From contig DAOPZJ010000070.1 of the NCBI GenBank assembly GCA_035353335.1, forward strand, positions 6,184 to 11,284: a stretch of 5,101 nucleotides of DNA, given 5' to 3'. The position numbers and the translations under genes are program-made. Of the stretch, positions 1 to 5,101 are shown in pieces. Below the pieces are notes generated by a model. It did not search any database, was not told the origin of the DNA, and was given only the letters and a program-made list of their open reading frames with translations. Each line of letters starts with the position of its first letter. Positions within the stretch are counted from its first letter, which is position 1. The stretch comes from Oscillospiraceae bacterium (GTDB lineage: Bacteria > Bacillota > Clostridia > Oscillospirales > JAKOTC01).

Positions 1-40
1 GGGCGCTATCGGGCTCGGCCCGACCAATCGCCCCTACACC
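1..40. repeat. partial GC-rich palindromic intergenic element (left copy, cut by window edge)
   Basis: Bases 1-14 match 2696-2709 at 13 of 14 positions (GGGCGCTATCGGGC against GGGCGATATCGGGC). Bases 30-40 (GCCCCTACACC) match 2713-2723 (GCCCCTGCACT) at 9 of 11, in the same order and orientation. A small stem TCGGGC/GCCCGA (9-14 with 18-23, loop TCG) lies between them. I read this as the right-hand end of the same dispersed element seen complete at 2646-2721. Only two copies are visible, so the family assignment is inference. Nothing else recognisable lies between 41 and the Obg ribosome binding site at 75-79. Confidence 0.4.
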
Positions 41-83
41 ACATTCACCCCTCCCACACCATCAAATTGCAAACGAGGATTTT

Positions 84-1349
84 ATGTTTATTGACACCGC
101 GAAAGTCACCTTAAAAGCCGGAAACGGCGGCAACGGCGCCGTCACCTTCCACCGCGAAAAATACGTCGCCAACGGGGGACCCGACGGCGGCGACGGCGGA
201 AAAGGCGGCGACATTGTGCTTGTCGGAAACACGCACCTGACCACCCTCGCCGATTTCCGTTATAAACGCAAATACAGCGCGCCCGACGGCGAAAAAGGCG
301 ACGGCGGCTGCAGAGCCGGCAAAAAAGGCGACGACATCGTCATTGCCCTGCCCGTCGGCACCGTCGTCAAAGACGCCGAAACCGGCCGCGTGCTCGCCGA
401 TATCTCCTCCGAAGAACCCGTCCGCATCGCGAAGGGCGGAAGCGGCGGCGCGGGCAACCGGCATTTCGCGACCGCCAGGCGCCAGTGCCCGCGTTTTGCG
501 AAAGCCGGAGCGCCGGGCGAAGCGCGCGAAGTGCTGTTTGAACTGAAACTGCTCGCCGACGTCGGCCTGGTCGGTTTCCCGAACGCGGGCAAATCGACGC
601 TGGTCTCCGCGATGAGCAACGCCCGCCCCGAGATCGCCGATTATCCGTTCACCACCCTGCGCCCGAATCTCGGCGTCGTTTACGGCCCCGAAGAGGCCTC
701 TTTCGTCATGGCCGACATCCCGGGCATCATCGAGGGCGCGGCCGAAGGCGCGGGACTCGGGCATGAGTTTCTGCGCCACATCGAGCGCTGCCGGATGCTC
801 ATCCAGCTCGTCGACGCGGCCTCGACCGAGGGGCGCGACCCCAGATCCGATTTCGACGTCATCTGCTCCGAGCTTTCTCGCTACAGCCCGCTGCTGGCCT
901 CCCTGCCCCGCATCGTCGCCGCCAACAAGACCGACAGCGCCATCCCGGAGATGCTCGACGACTTCTGCGGCTACGCGAAAAGCAAGGGCTTCGAGGTCTT
1001 CCCGATTTCCGCGGTCACGGGCGCGGGTCTTTCGGAGCTGAAGAATTATATTTTCAAAACCCTGCCGACGCTGCCGTCCATCAAGGTCTACGAGCCCGAG
1101 CCGGAACCCGAATTCAAAGTCGAGAACAACCGCCCGTTCACCGTCACGAACAAAGAGGGCGTCTTCATTGTCGATGCGCCGTGGCTGCTGCGTGTTTTGA
1201 ATTCGGTCAATATGGACGATTACGAGTCGCTGCAGTATTTTCAGCGCGTGCTGCGCCAGAGCGGCATCATCGACGAACTGGAGCGCCGGGGCGTGCAGGA
1301 AGGGGATACGGTGAGCATTTATGACTTTGAATTCGAGTACGTCCGATAA
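84..1349 (+). CDS. obg: GTPase Obg (ObgE/CgtA), 50S ribosome assembly factor
   Basis: Obg is a conserved cytoplasmic GTPase that binds the 50S subunit late in assembly and links ribosome maturation to growth state and (p)ppGpp. The 421 residues cover all three family domains. The glycine-rich Obg fold spans about 1-158, with glycine runs at 13-18, 31-42, 68-82 and 118-124. The G domain follows: G1 P-loop GFPNAGKST at 164-172, switch I YPFTTLRPNLG at 187-197, G3 DIPG at 211-214, G4 NKTD at 281-284, and G5 ISAVTGAG from 308. After an acidic-proline linker (336-344) comes a C-terminal OCT domain, about 345-421, found only in some Obg lineages. Length is normal and no motif is missing. The ATG at 84 follows GAGGA (75-79) with a short 4-base spacer, and the protein starts with the typical MFIDTAKVTLKAGNGGNG. 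The 3' end overlaps the Mini-III gene by 29 bases. Identification is secure. Confidence 0.98.
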   Translation: MFIDTAKVTLKAGNGGNGAVTFHREKYVANGGPDGGDGGKGGDIVLVGNTHLTTLADFRYKRKYSAPDGEKGDGGCRAGKKGDDIVIALPVGTVVKDAETGRVLADISSEEPVRIAKGGSGGAGNRHFATARRQCPRFAKAGAPGEAREVLFELKLLADVGLVGFPNAGKSTLVSAMSNARPEIADYPFTTLRPNLGVVYGPEEASFVMADIPGIIEGAAEGAGLGHEFLRHIERCRMLIQLVDAASTEGRDPRSDFDVICSELSRYSPLLASLPRIVAANKTDSAIPEMLDDFCGYAKSKGFEVFPISAVTGAGLSELKNYIFKTLPTLPSIKVYEPEPEPEFKVENNRPFTVTNKEGVFIVDAPWLLRVLNSVNMDDYESLQYFQRVLRQSGIIDELERRGVQEGDTVSIYDFEFEYVR

Positions 1350-1731
1350 CCGTTTTTACGAGTCCGCCCGTTCGCCGGATGAAATGCCCGTTGCGCGGCT
1401 GGCGTTTTTAGGCGACGCGGTCTATGAGCTCGTCGTGCGCGAGCAGCTGGTCGAGGGAGCGGAAGTCCCGTTCGAAAAGCTCAACGACCTCAAGCAGGAA
1501 TTCGTCAAGGCGTCCGCGCAGGCGGCTGCGGCAATTAAAATTTTGCCGTTACTTACCGAAAAAGAAGAGCAGATCTACCGTCGGGGCAGAAACGCGAAAC
1601 ATAAGACCGCCCCGAAAAGCGCGTCGCTCGGCGATTACGCAAAAGCCACGGGTTTTGAGGCACTTTTGGGATATTTGTGGCTTTCCGGTCAAAAATCACG
1701 TATAATGGAACTCGTGGGATCCGGTTTTTAA
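1321..1731 (+). CDS. mrnC: Mini-ribonuclease III (MrnC), 23S rRNA maturation nuclease
   Basis: Mini-III is a dimeric RNase III-type nuclease without the double-stranded-RNA-binding domain; in Bacillus subtilis it trims the 5' and 3' ends of 23S rRNA in pre-50S particles. This 136-residue protein has only the RNase III catalytic domain. The signature LAFLGDAVYE (27-36) supplies acidic residues D32 and E36. RRGRNAK is at 87-93, and the second signature FEALLGYLWL (112-121) supplies E113. Size matches the family (about 130-145 aa). ATG at 1321 is the first possible start, because an in-frame TGA lies at 1312-1314. A strong AGGAAGGGG (1297-1305) sits 15 bases upstream, rather far, so TTG at 1327 or coupled re-initiation from the overlapping obg gene cannot be excluded; ATG at 1384 would leave little before the first signature. 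The 29-base overlap with obg suggests translational coupling of two 50S-biogenesis genes. A full-length RNase III (Rnc) is excluded by length. Confidence 0.94.
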   Translation: MTLNSSTSDNRFYESARSPDEMPVARLAFLGDAVYELVVREQLVEGAEVPFEKLNDLKQEFVKASAQAAAAIKILPLLTEKEEQIYRRGRNAKHKTAPKSASLGDYAKATGFEALLGYLWLSGQKSRIMELVGSGF

Positions 1732-1735
1732 AAAC

Positions 1736-1742
1736 GGGAGGT
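1736..1742 (+). promoter_or_regulatory. Shine-Dalgarno fixing a TTG start
   Basis: GGGAGGT lies 7 bases upstream of TTG at 1750, in the 18-base gap after the Mini-III stop. The spacing is optimal and no ATG or GTG start lies nearby in that frame, so this site decides the unusual TTG initiation of the YitT-family gene. Confidence 0.8.
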
Positions 1743-1749
1743 CTGACAA

Positions 1750-2637
1750 TTGGACGGTTCCGAGAAAAGCGCTAAAATTAAAAATATCGTTTGGGATATT
1801 CTCGGTTTTCTCGCAGGCAGCTTTCTGATGGGTTTTTCGGTGGTGTATTTCGCCGCGCCGAACAACATCTCCATCGGAGGCGTCACCGGCATCTCCACCA
1901 TGATCAGTTACCTGTCGGGCGGCAAATTCCCGATCGGCATCACCATCATCGTCCTCAACATCCCGCTGTTTGTGCTTGCGGCGTTTATGCTCGGCAAACG
2001 GCTGCTGTTCAAATCCGCGGTCGGAATGCTCTCGGTTTCGCTGATGATCGACCTTTTGGAATTTTTGAAGCTCCCGGCCTATCACGGCGAGATGATCGTC
2101 GCCTCCCTGTTCGCGGGCGCCATCGGCGGCGTGGGACTCGGGCTGATTTTTCTGCGCGGCGGCACAACCGGCGGCGTGGACATCATCGGGCGGCTCATCA
2201 AACTCAAACACGCCCATATGGAAATGGGCAAACTGATTCTGATGATCGAGGGCGTCATTTTAATCGGAACCTGGCTGGTCTACAAAAATATCAATAATTC
2301 GCTGTATTCTTTGATTACAATCTATGCGTACTCCCGGCTGACCGATACGGTGCTCTACGGCATCGACTACGGAAAATCCTATTTTATCATCTCGGCCAAG
2401 CCGCGCGAGATCGCCAAAGAGATCATGGCGAAGATCGGGCGCGGCGTGACGTTTTTAAAAGGCAGCGGCGCCTATACCGACGCGGACAAAGAGATCATTC
2501 TGACGGCGCTGCGAAACAGCGAGACCTCCAAGGTGCGCGCCATCATCCGCGAAATCGACCCATCGGCTTTTATCATCGTCTGCAGCACAAGCGAAACGAT
2601 CGGCGAAGGATTCAAATCAATCCGGGAAAACAAATGA
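1750..2637 (+). CDS. YitT-family membrane protein (DUF161 membrane domain plus DUF2179)
   Basis: This is a 295-residue polytopic membrane protein of the YitT/YpjC/YqfU/YvjA group, widespread in Bacillota; its transported substrate or role is not established. Hydrophobic segments lie at about 13-35, 62-80, 87-107, 115-135, 159-178 and 183-200. Two related glycine motifs, GGVTGIS (43-49) and GGTTGGVDIIG (137-147), show the internal duplication of the membrane domain. The C-terminal soluble DUF2179 domain (about 203-290) starts at YGIDYGKSYFIIS and contains GVTFLKGSGAYT (232-243) followed by the IILTAL and VRAIIREIDPSAFIIV strands and helices. This is the full family length. Translation starts at TTG (1750) behind GGGAGGT. 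It is the third gene in a tight run after obg and mrnC, but the family is not known to act in ribosome assembly, so co-transcription need not mean shared function. Several paralogues per genome are usual, hence no symbol is given. Confidence 0.93.
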   Translation: MDGSEKSAKIKNIVWDILGFLAGSFLMGFSVVYFAAPNNISIGGVTGISTMISYLSGGKFPIGITIIVLNIPLFVLAAFMLGKRLLFKSAVGMLSVSLMIDLLEFLKLPAYHGEMIVASLFAGAIGGVGLGLIFLRGGTTGGVDIIGRLIKLKHAHMEMGKLILMIEGVILIGTWLVYKNINNSLYSLITIYAYSRLTDTVLYGIDYGKSYFIISAKPREIAKEIMAKIGRGVTFLKGSGAYTDADKEIILTALRNSETSKVRAIIREIDPSAFIIVCSTSETIGEGFKSIRENK

Positions 2638-2645
2638 TATGATCA

Positions 2646-2721
2646 TGCAGGGGCGGATATCATCCGCCACCGCGCCAACGCCGTATTGACATCGCGGGCG
2701 ATATCGGGCGCGGCCCCTGCA
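2646..2721. repeat. 76-bp palindromic intergenic element (REP/MITE-like)
   Basis: The element is bounded by a perfect 9-bp inverted repeat, TGCAGGGGC (2646-2654) and GCCCCTGCA (2713-2721). Inside are a hairpin GGCGGAT/ATCCGCC (2652-2658 with 2662-2668, loop ATC) and the palindrome CGATATCG (2699-2706). Part of it recurs at 1-40. It fills most of the 135-bp gap between the YitT and pseudokinase genes. No T-tract follows the hairpins, so an intrinsic terminator is unlikely, although a folded RNA here could affect transcript processing. It is too short to code for a transposase. Whether it is a non-autonomous mobile element is inference. Confidence 0.5.
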
Positions 2722-2756
2722 CTACGTCACCATCAACTCCGGGAAAACACGCTGCG

Positions 2757-2762
2757 AAAGGA
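2757..2762 (+). promoter_or_regulatory. Shine-Dalgarno deciding the pseudokinase start
   Basis: AAAGGA lies 10 bases before ATG at 2773. It favours this ATG over an in-frame TTG at 2686, which has no ribosome binding site and lies inside the palindromic element. Confidence 0.7.
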
Positions 2763-2772
2763 TTTTCAAATC

Positions 2773-4902
2773 ATGAGGGGAAATTTCTGCTTCAACTGCA
2801 TGAAGGCCTTCGACGGGGGCACGGTCTGCCCCAACTGCGGCTTCAATACGCAGGCGAGACAACTTCCGCCGGCACTGCCCTACGATTCGCTTCTGGGCGG
2901 GCGCTACAAAGTAGGCAGAACCGTCCGGATGGACGGCGACAGCTATACTTATACCGCGCTCGACCTGCGCACCGGCAGGATCGTCCAGATCACGGAGTTT
3001 TTCGTCCATAACCTGATGAGCCGCTCCGATGACGGCGTCACCGCGGTCTTCCGTCCCGACAAAGTCGATCTGATCGCCGAACTGCGCGAGGACTTTGTCG
3101 ACATGGCGCACAAGCTCGTCAAACTGGCGGAGCAGAGCCCGGTCGTCTCGGTCTGCGACATCTTTGAGGGCAACGGCACGAATTATTTTGTGGTCATCAT
3201 CGATGAGAGCATGGCGATGGTTGAAGTCGCCGACGCGTTCCGCGGTTCCGGTCATGCCGCCTGGGAAAAAGTCCGCCCGATTTTCGACATCCTGATCTCC
3301 GAACTCGAAATGCTCCACCTCCACGGCCTTGTGCACCGCGGCATCGACGAATCGACGGTGCTCATCGCCTCCGACGGCAGCATCCGCCTGCGCGGATTTT
3401 CGGTGCCTTCCGCCCGCATCAACGGCAAGGGCGTCCAAATCAACATCTCCGACGATTACGCCGCGCCCGAGCAGTTCACCGGAACCCCCTACCCCGACCG
3501 CACCGCCGACGTCTATTCGGCCTGCGCGCTGATGTTCCGCTGCATCACGGGCATAAAATATACCCGCGCCAACCGCGACAATTTCGCTTCCCTGTTCCCC
3601 CGCGACGTCCCCGCCTGCGCTGTCTCGGCCCTCTTCAAAGGGCTGAGCCGCGACCCGGAGAAGCGTTTTCCCACGATGATGGAACTGCGCGCCGCGCTCT
3701 CGGGCGAGGCCGTCCCGGCGCCGGAGCTTTCGGACAGCCAGCCCCAAAAAGAGGGCAAATACGCGAAGACGCGCTTCGTCATCGGCGTGTTCGCGGCATC
3801 TTTGGTGCTGCTCGCGGGCATCGCCGTCGCGGCGCTCTATTTTGTCTTCGACGTCAACGTGTTCAAAGCGAACTGGAGGCCGACGAGTTCCGCTCAGAGC
3901 CGCGTCTATTCGAGCATTCCGCAGACGAGCTCCGAGCTTGCCGTCATGAACGTGCCGAACCTGCTGAACCTCAAGCTCTCCGACGTCATGGATTTATACG
4001 GCGCAAGCCAAAAATTCACCTTCCAGGTCCAGTATTCCGCGTTCAACGACACCTACCCGCGCAACATCGTCATGAAACAGAGCCCCGACCCGAACACCCC
4101 GTCGCCCGGCCTGACCACGGTCGTTCTGACCGTCAGCCGCGGCCCCGAATACATCGTCATGCCGTCGGTGCTCGGCCGCCCGCTCAGCGAGGTCTACAAG
4201 GAACTCACCTATCTCGGCCTCGACGTCTATCTCGTCGAAGTCGACGCGAGCTACGTCTCGACCGCGGCCGTCACCTATGACGTCGGCATCGTTCTGGACT
4301 GCCCGACCGCGGCGAAGAGCATCGTCAAAGCCGAATCGACCGTCATTTTATACGGCACCGCCGACCGCACCTCAGGCCCGGTCTCGACCGTCACCAACGC
4401 GGACGGCACGATCAGCGCTTGGATGACGCCCGCTCCGGTCATCCTCAACGGCACGGTGTCGGCCACCACCGACGTCAAGGGCAATAAGGTCTGGTATCTG
4501 GTCAGAGCCCCCTATGAACTCCCCTATACCGTCTCTTACGGCTATGACCAGCAGGGCAATCCCACCATGGCAAGGGTCTACGCGCCGACGCCCGGCGGAG
4601 GCACCGCCTCGGACGTCATCGGCCCGGACGGCACCACGACCCGCATCTTCACGCCGGCCCCCGAGCGGCTGTACGGCAAGGTCACCGAGAACCTGCTCGC
4701 AAACGGCACCGTTCAGTACATATTCCAAGCCGACCCGATCAAAATCAACGGTACGGTCTCGTCGCTCACCTATCCGAACGGAACCACCTCACAGGTGTTT
4801 ATCCCCACCCCGCGCGGCGGTGCCGAAATCCCGACGGCCTCAGTCCAAGCAGTCCCCGGCCCGAACGGCACAACGTCCTACATAGTAACCCCGCTGAGCT
4901 GA
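2773..4902 (+). CDS. zinc-ribbon transmembrane pseudokinase with two PASTA domains and C-terminal 25-residue repeats
   Basis: The 709-residue product contains, in order, a four-cysteine zinc ribbon (C6, C9, C19, C22), a Ser/Thr-kinase-like domain (about 44-309), a transmembrane helix (335-359), two PASTA domains (about 393-457 and 461-530) and seven 25-residue repeats (536-709). Positive residues before the helix (K329, K332, R334) put the N-terminus in the cytoplasm and PASTA plus repeats outside. Catalytic residues are absent: the GxGxxG glycines are R52, D54 and S57; the VAIK lysine is T74; the alpha-C glutamate is M111; HRD is HRG (G190); the HRDxxxxN asparagine is T195; DFG is GFS (208-210). 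APEQ (231-234), DVYS (246-249) and R298 remain, so the fold is recognisable but phosphotransfer is not expected. PASTA domains in related kinases bind cell-wall muropeptides or lipid II, so a wall-sensing or scaffolding role is inferred. No partner phosphatase gene is adjacent. ATG 2773 is chosen for its AAAGGA and because the zinc ribbon starts at once. The reading frame is intact, so this is not a decayed pseudogene. Confidence 0.88.
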   Translation: MRGNFCFNCMKAFDGGTVCPNCGFNTQARQLPPALPYDSLLGGRYKVGRTVRMDGDSYTYTALDLRTGRIVQITEFFVHNLMSRSDDGVTAVFRPDKVDLIAELREDFVDMAHKLVKLAEQSPVVSVCDIFEGNGTNYFVVIIDESMAMVEVADAFRGSGHAAWEKVRPIFDILISELEMLHLHGLVHRGIDESTVLIASDGSIRLRGFSVPSARINGKGVQINISDDYAAPEQFTGTPYPDRTADVYSACALMFRCITGIKYTRANRDNFASLFPRDVPACAVSALFKGLSRDPEKRFPTMMELRAALSGEAVPAPELSDSQPQKEGKYAKTRFVIGVFAASLVLLAGIAVAALYFVFDVNVFKANWRPTSSAQSRVYSSIPQTSSELAVMNVPNLLNLKLSDVMDLYGASQKFTFQVQYSAFNDTYPRNIVMKQSPDPNTPSPGLTTVVLTVSRGPEYIVMPSVLGRPLSEVYKELTYLGLDVYLVEVDASYVSTAAVTYDVGIVLDCPTAAKSIVKAESTVILYGTADRTSGPVSTVTNADGTISAWMTPAPVILNGTVSATTDVKGNKVWYLVRAPYELPYTVSYGYDQQGNPTMARVYAPTPGGGTASDVIGPDGTTTRIFTPAPERLYGKVTENLLANGTVQYIFQADPIKINGTVSSLTYPNGTTSQVFIPTPRGGAEIPTASVQAVPGPNGTTSYIVTPLS
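2788..2838 (+). other. zinc ribbon (CxxC-x9-CxxC) at the protein N-terminus
   Basis: Two CxxC knuckles, C6-F-N-C9 and C19-P-N-C22, are followed by G-F, the pattern of short zinc ribbons found ahead of many clostridial kinase domains. It probably binds one zinc ion and acts as a protein-protein interaction module in the cytoplasm. Confidence 0.8.
2902..3699 (+). other. pseudokinase domain, residues 44-309
   Basis: The alignment was made by eye to the usual clostridial zinc-ribbon kinase pattern. GRYKVGRTV opens the N-lobe and ALDLRTGRIVQITEFF matches the beta-3 strand, with Thr74 in place of Lys. LHLHGLVHRGIDESTVLI is the catalytic-loop region, with Gly190 in place of Asp. IRLRGFSVP corresponds to the DFG strand, with Gly208 in place of Asp. 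Retained structural elements are APEQFTGTPYP (231-241), TADVYSACALMFRCITG (244-260) and RDPEKRFPTMMELRAAL (293-309). No nucleotide-binding or catalytic residue of the active-kinase set is left. Confidence 0.85.
3775..3849 (+). other. transmembrane helix, residues 335-359
   Basis: This is an uninterrupted stretch of 25 hydrophobic or small residues from F335 to F359. It is preceded by K329, K332 and R334, which gives an inside-to-outside orientation. It separates the pseudokinase from the PASTA domains, as in PrkC-type proteins. Confidence 0.9.
3949..4143 (+). other. PASTA domain 1, residues about 393-457
   Basis: It opens with NVPNLLNLKLSDV, the usual VPN(x)2G(x)3(x)A start with some divergence. 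It closes with MKQSPDPNTPSPGLTTVVLT and then VSRG, matching the family's Q-x-P-x-x-G-x4-G-x-x-V-x-L-x-V-S-x-G ending. The location is extracytoplasmic. Confidence 0.8.
4153..4362 (+). other. PASTA domain 2, residues about 461-530
   Basis: It opens with MPSVLGRPLSEVYKELTYLG, a good match to the PASTA first strand and helix. It ends in IVLDCPTAAKSIVKAESTVI, where the usual Q-x-P is C-P and the glycine before the last strand is replaced. It is more divergent than domain 1 at the C-terminal half. Confidence 0.75.
4378..4899 (+). repeat. seven tandem 25-residue (75-bp) coding repeats
   Basis: Protein repeats begin at residues 536, 561, 586, 611, 636, 661 and 690. The first six are exactly 25 residues with no gap; the seventh is displaced by four inserted residues (686-689) and stops after 20. 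Shared features are V/A at position 2, S/T at 3, G at 10, often T at 11, and P around 18-20. Two examples of the central motif are PDGTTTRIFTPAP and PNGTTSQVFIPTP. DNA copies have diverged, so the array is old. I do not recognise a named family; alternating hydrophobic and polar residues around the glycine suggest a beta-hairpin per unit, which is inference. Confidence 0.8.
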
Positions 4903-4925
4903 CGCAATTCAAATAAATTTTGTAG

Positions 4926-4947
4926 GGCGCGGCATCCCTGACGCGCC
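4926..4947. repeat. hairpin GGCGCG/CGCGCC
   Basis: A 6-bp perfect stem (4926-4931 with 4942-4947) encloses a 10-base loop. It is preceded by TGTAGG, resembling the GTGTAGGGG edge (minus strand) of the element at 1-40. It begins 23 bases after the pseudokinase stop. No T-tract follows, so it is not a clear terminator. It may be the edge of another dispersed palindromic repeat. Confidence 0.4.
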
Positions 4948-4963
4948 GTGCGTGCGCCGTGCG
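4943..4963. repeat. 10-bp direct repeat GCGCCGTGCG, two copies
   Basis: Identical copies lie at 4943-4952 and 4954-4963, an 11-base period. It overlaps the right arm of the preceding hairpin. Function is unknown. Confidence 0.5.
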
Positions 4964-4966
4964 CCA

Positions 4967-4981
4967 GCGAACGCGGTTCGC
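4967..4981. repeat. hairpin GCGAAC-GCG-GTTCGC
   Basis: A 6-bp perfect inverted repeat with a three-base loop. Its stem is the same as that of the hairpin at 5027-5043, making a pair of related palindromes 60 bases apart. Confidence 0.5.
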
Positions 4982-5026
4982 ATTGAAAAACCTTGACCTC
5001 CACTTGATCTGTTTATTCCCGTGTAG

Positions 5027-5043
5027 AGCGAACTTCGTTCGCT
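5027..5043. repeat. hairpin AGCGAAC-TTC-GTTCGCT
   Basis: A 7-bp perfect inverted repeat with loop TTC. GCGAAC/GTTCGC is shared with 4967-4981; only the loop differs. It is preceded by GTGTAG (5021-5026), again like the edge of the element at the window start. It lies just before the terminator. Confidence 0.5.
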
Positions 5044-5067
5044 TGCCGTTCGTCCTCTGTAAACTAA

Positions 5068-5101
5068 AACCCCCGGCGGTATTTCAAAACCGCCGGGGGT
5101 T
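5068..5101 (+). terminator. intrinsic terminator, probably bidirectional
   Basis: A perfect 13-bp stem, AACCCCCGGCGGT (5068-5080) with ACCGCCGGGGGTT (5089-5101), closes an 8-base loop ATTTCAAA. The right arm ends in TT at the window edge, so the U-tract on this strand would run beyond the window and cannot be fully confirmed. The A-rich stretch 5061-5069 on the left would give a U-tract for transcripts arriving from the right, so it may serve a convergent gene as well. It lies 166 bases after the pseudokinase stop, with no gene between. Confidence 0.85.

Noticed and set aside
111..779. Long minus-strand open frame opposite obg, and similar antisense frames opposite the pseudokinase gene
   Set aside because: These are shadow frames caused by GC-biased codon use in real genes. 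They have no ribosome binding site or recognisable protein motif, and the sense genes are unequivocal.
1675..1706. TATAAT at 1701-1706 inside the Mini-III gene as a promoter for the YitT-family gene
   Set aside because: The -10 is perfect, but no good -35 lies at 16-18 bases (TTGTGG is 20 away) and there is no extended -10 TG. It may be coincidental; 5'-end mapping would decide.
2652..2668. Hairpin after the YitT-family gene as an intrinsic terminator
   Set aside because: The stem is good (7 bp), but it is followed by ACCGCG, with no run of T on either side.
2686..2715. Perfect -35 box TTGACA upstream of the pseudokinase gene
   Set aside because: At the proper spacing (about 2708-2715) the sequence is GC only, with no -10 box, so a sigma-A promoter is not supported. 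It lies inside the repeat element.
2686..2772. N-terminal extension of the pseudokinase from TTG 2686 (29 more residues)
   Set aside because: It has no ribosome binding site, its sequence comes largely from the palindromic element, and it is not protein-like. ATG 2773 has AAAGGA upstream and begins directly before the zinc ribbon.
4378..4899. Coding repeats as a CRISPR array or satellite DNA
   Set aside because: The 75-bp period is a whole number of codons, the frame is open throughout, and DNA copies are diverged while the protein pattern is conserved.
4993..5021. Possible promoter TTGACC near the window end
   Set aside because: No acceptable -10 lies at 16-18 bases, and a terminator with no gene follows.

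Overview
The window looks like a GC-rich member of the Bacillota, most likely class Clostridia (Oscillospirales-like). This is inferred from gene content: a Mini-III ribonuclease, a YitT/DUF2179 membrane protein, and a zinc-ribbon/kinase-like/PASTA protein of the type common in clostridial genomes. No rRNA or marker gene is present to prove the taxonomy. All four genes are on the + strand.

Layout: positions 1-83 hold the end of a GC-rich palindromic intergenic element and the ribosome binding site of the first gene. Next come the ribosome-assembly GTPase Obg (84-1349) and the 23S rRNA-maturing Mini-ribonuclease III (1321-1731), overlapping by 29 bases. A YitT-family membrane protein follows (1750-2637), starting at TTG behind a strong Shine-Dalgarno 18 bases after the Mini-III stop. 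The gap 2638-2772 contains a 76-bp palindromic element related to the sequence at the window start. A large single-pass membrane protein occupies 2773-4902. The last 199 bases hold several hairpins and a 13-bp-stem intrinsic terminator at the very edge.

The most interesting gene is the last one (709 aa). It carries an N-terminal four-cysteine zinc ribbon, a protein-kinase fold, one transmembrane helix, two PASTA domains and seven tandem repeats with an exact period of 25 residues. The kinase domain has lost every residue needed for catalysis: the glycine loop, the VAIK lysine, the alpha-C glutamate, the HRD aspartate and the DFG aspartate. It keeps the structural APE, DVYS and subdomain XI arginine motifs. 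It therefore reads as a transmembrane PASTA pseudokinase, probably a cell-wall sensor, scaffold or regulator rather than an enzyme.

Obg and Mini-III form a plausible two-gene unit for 50S subunit biogenesis, with translational coupling suggested by the overlap. The YitT gene may be co-transcribed with them. The pseudokinase gene is separated by the palindromic element and has its own ribosome binding site; no convincing promoter was found for it.
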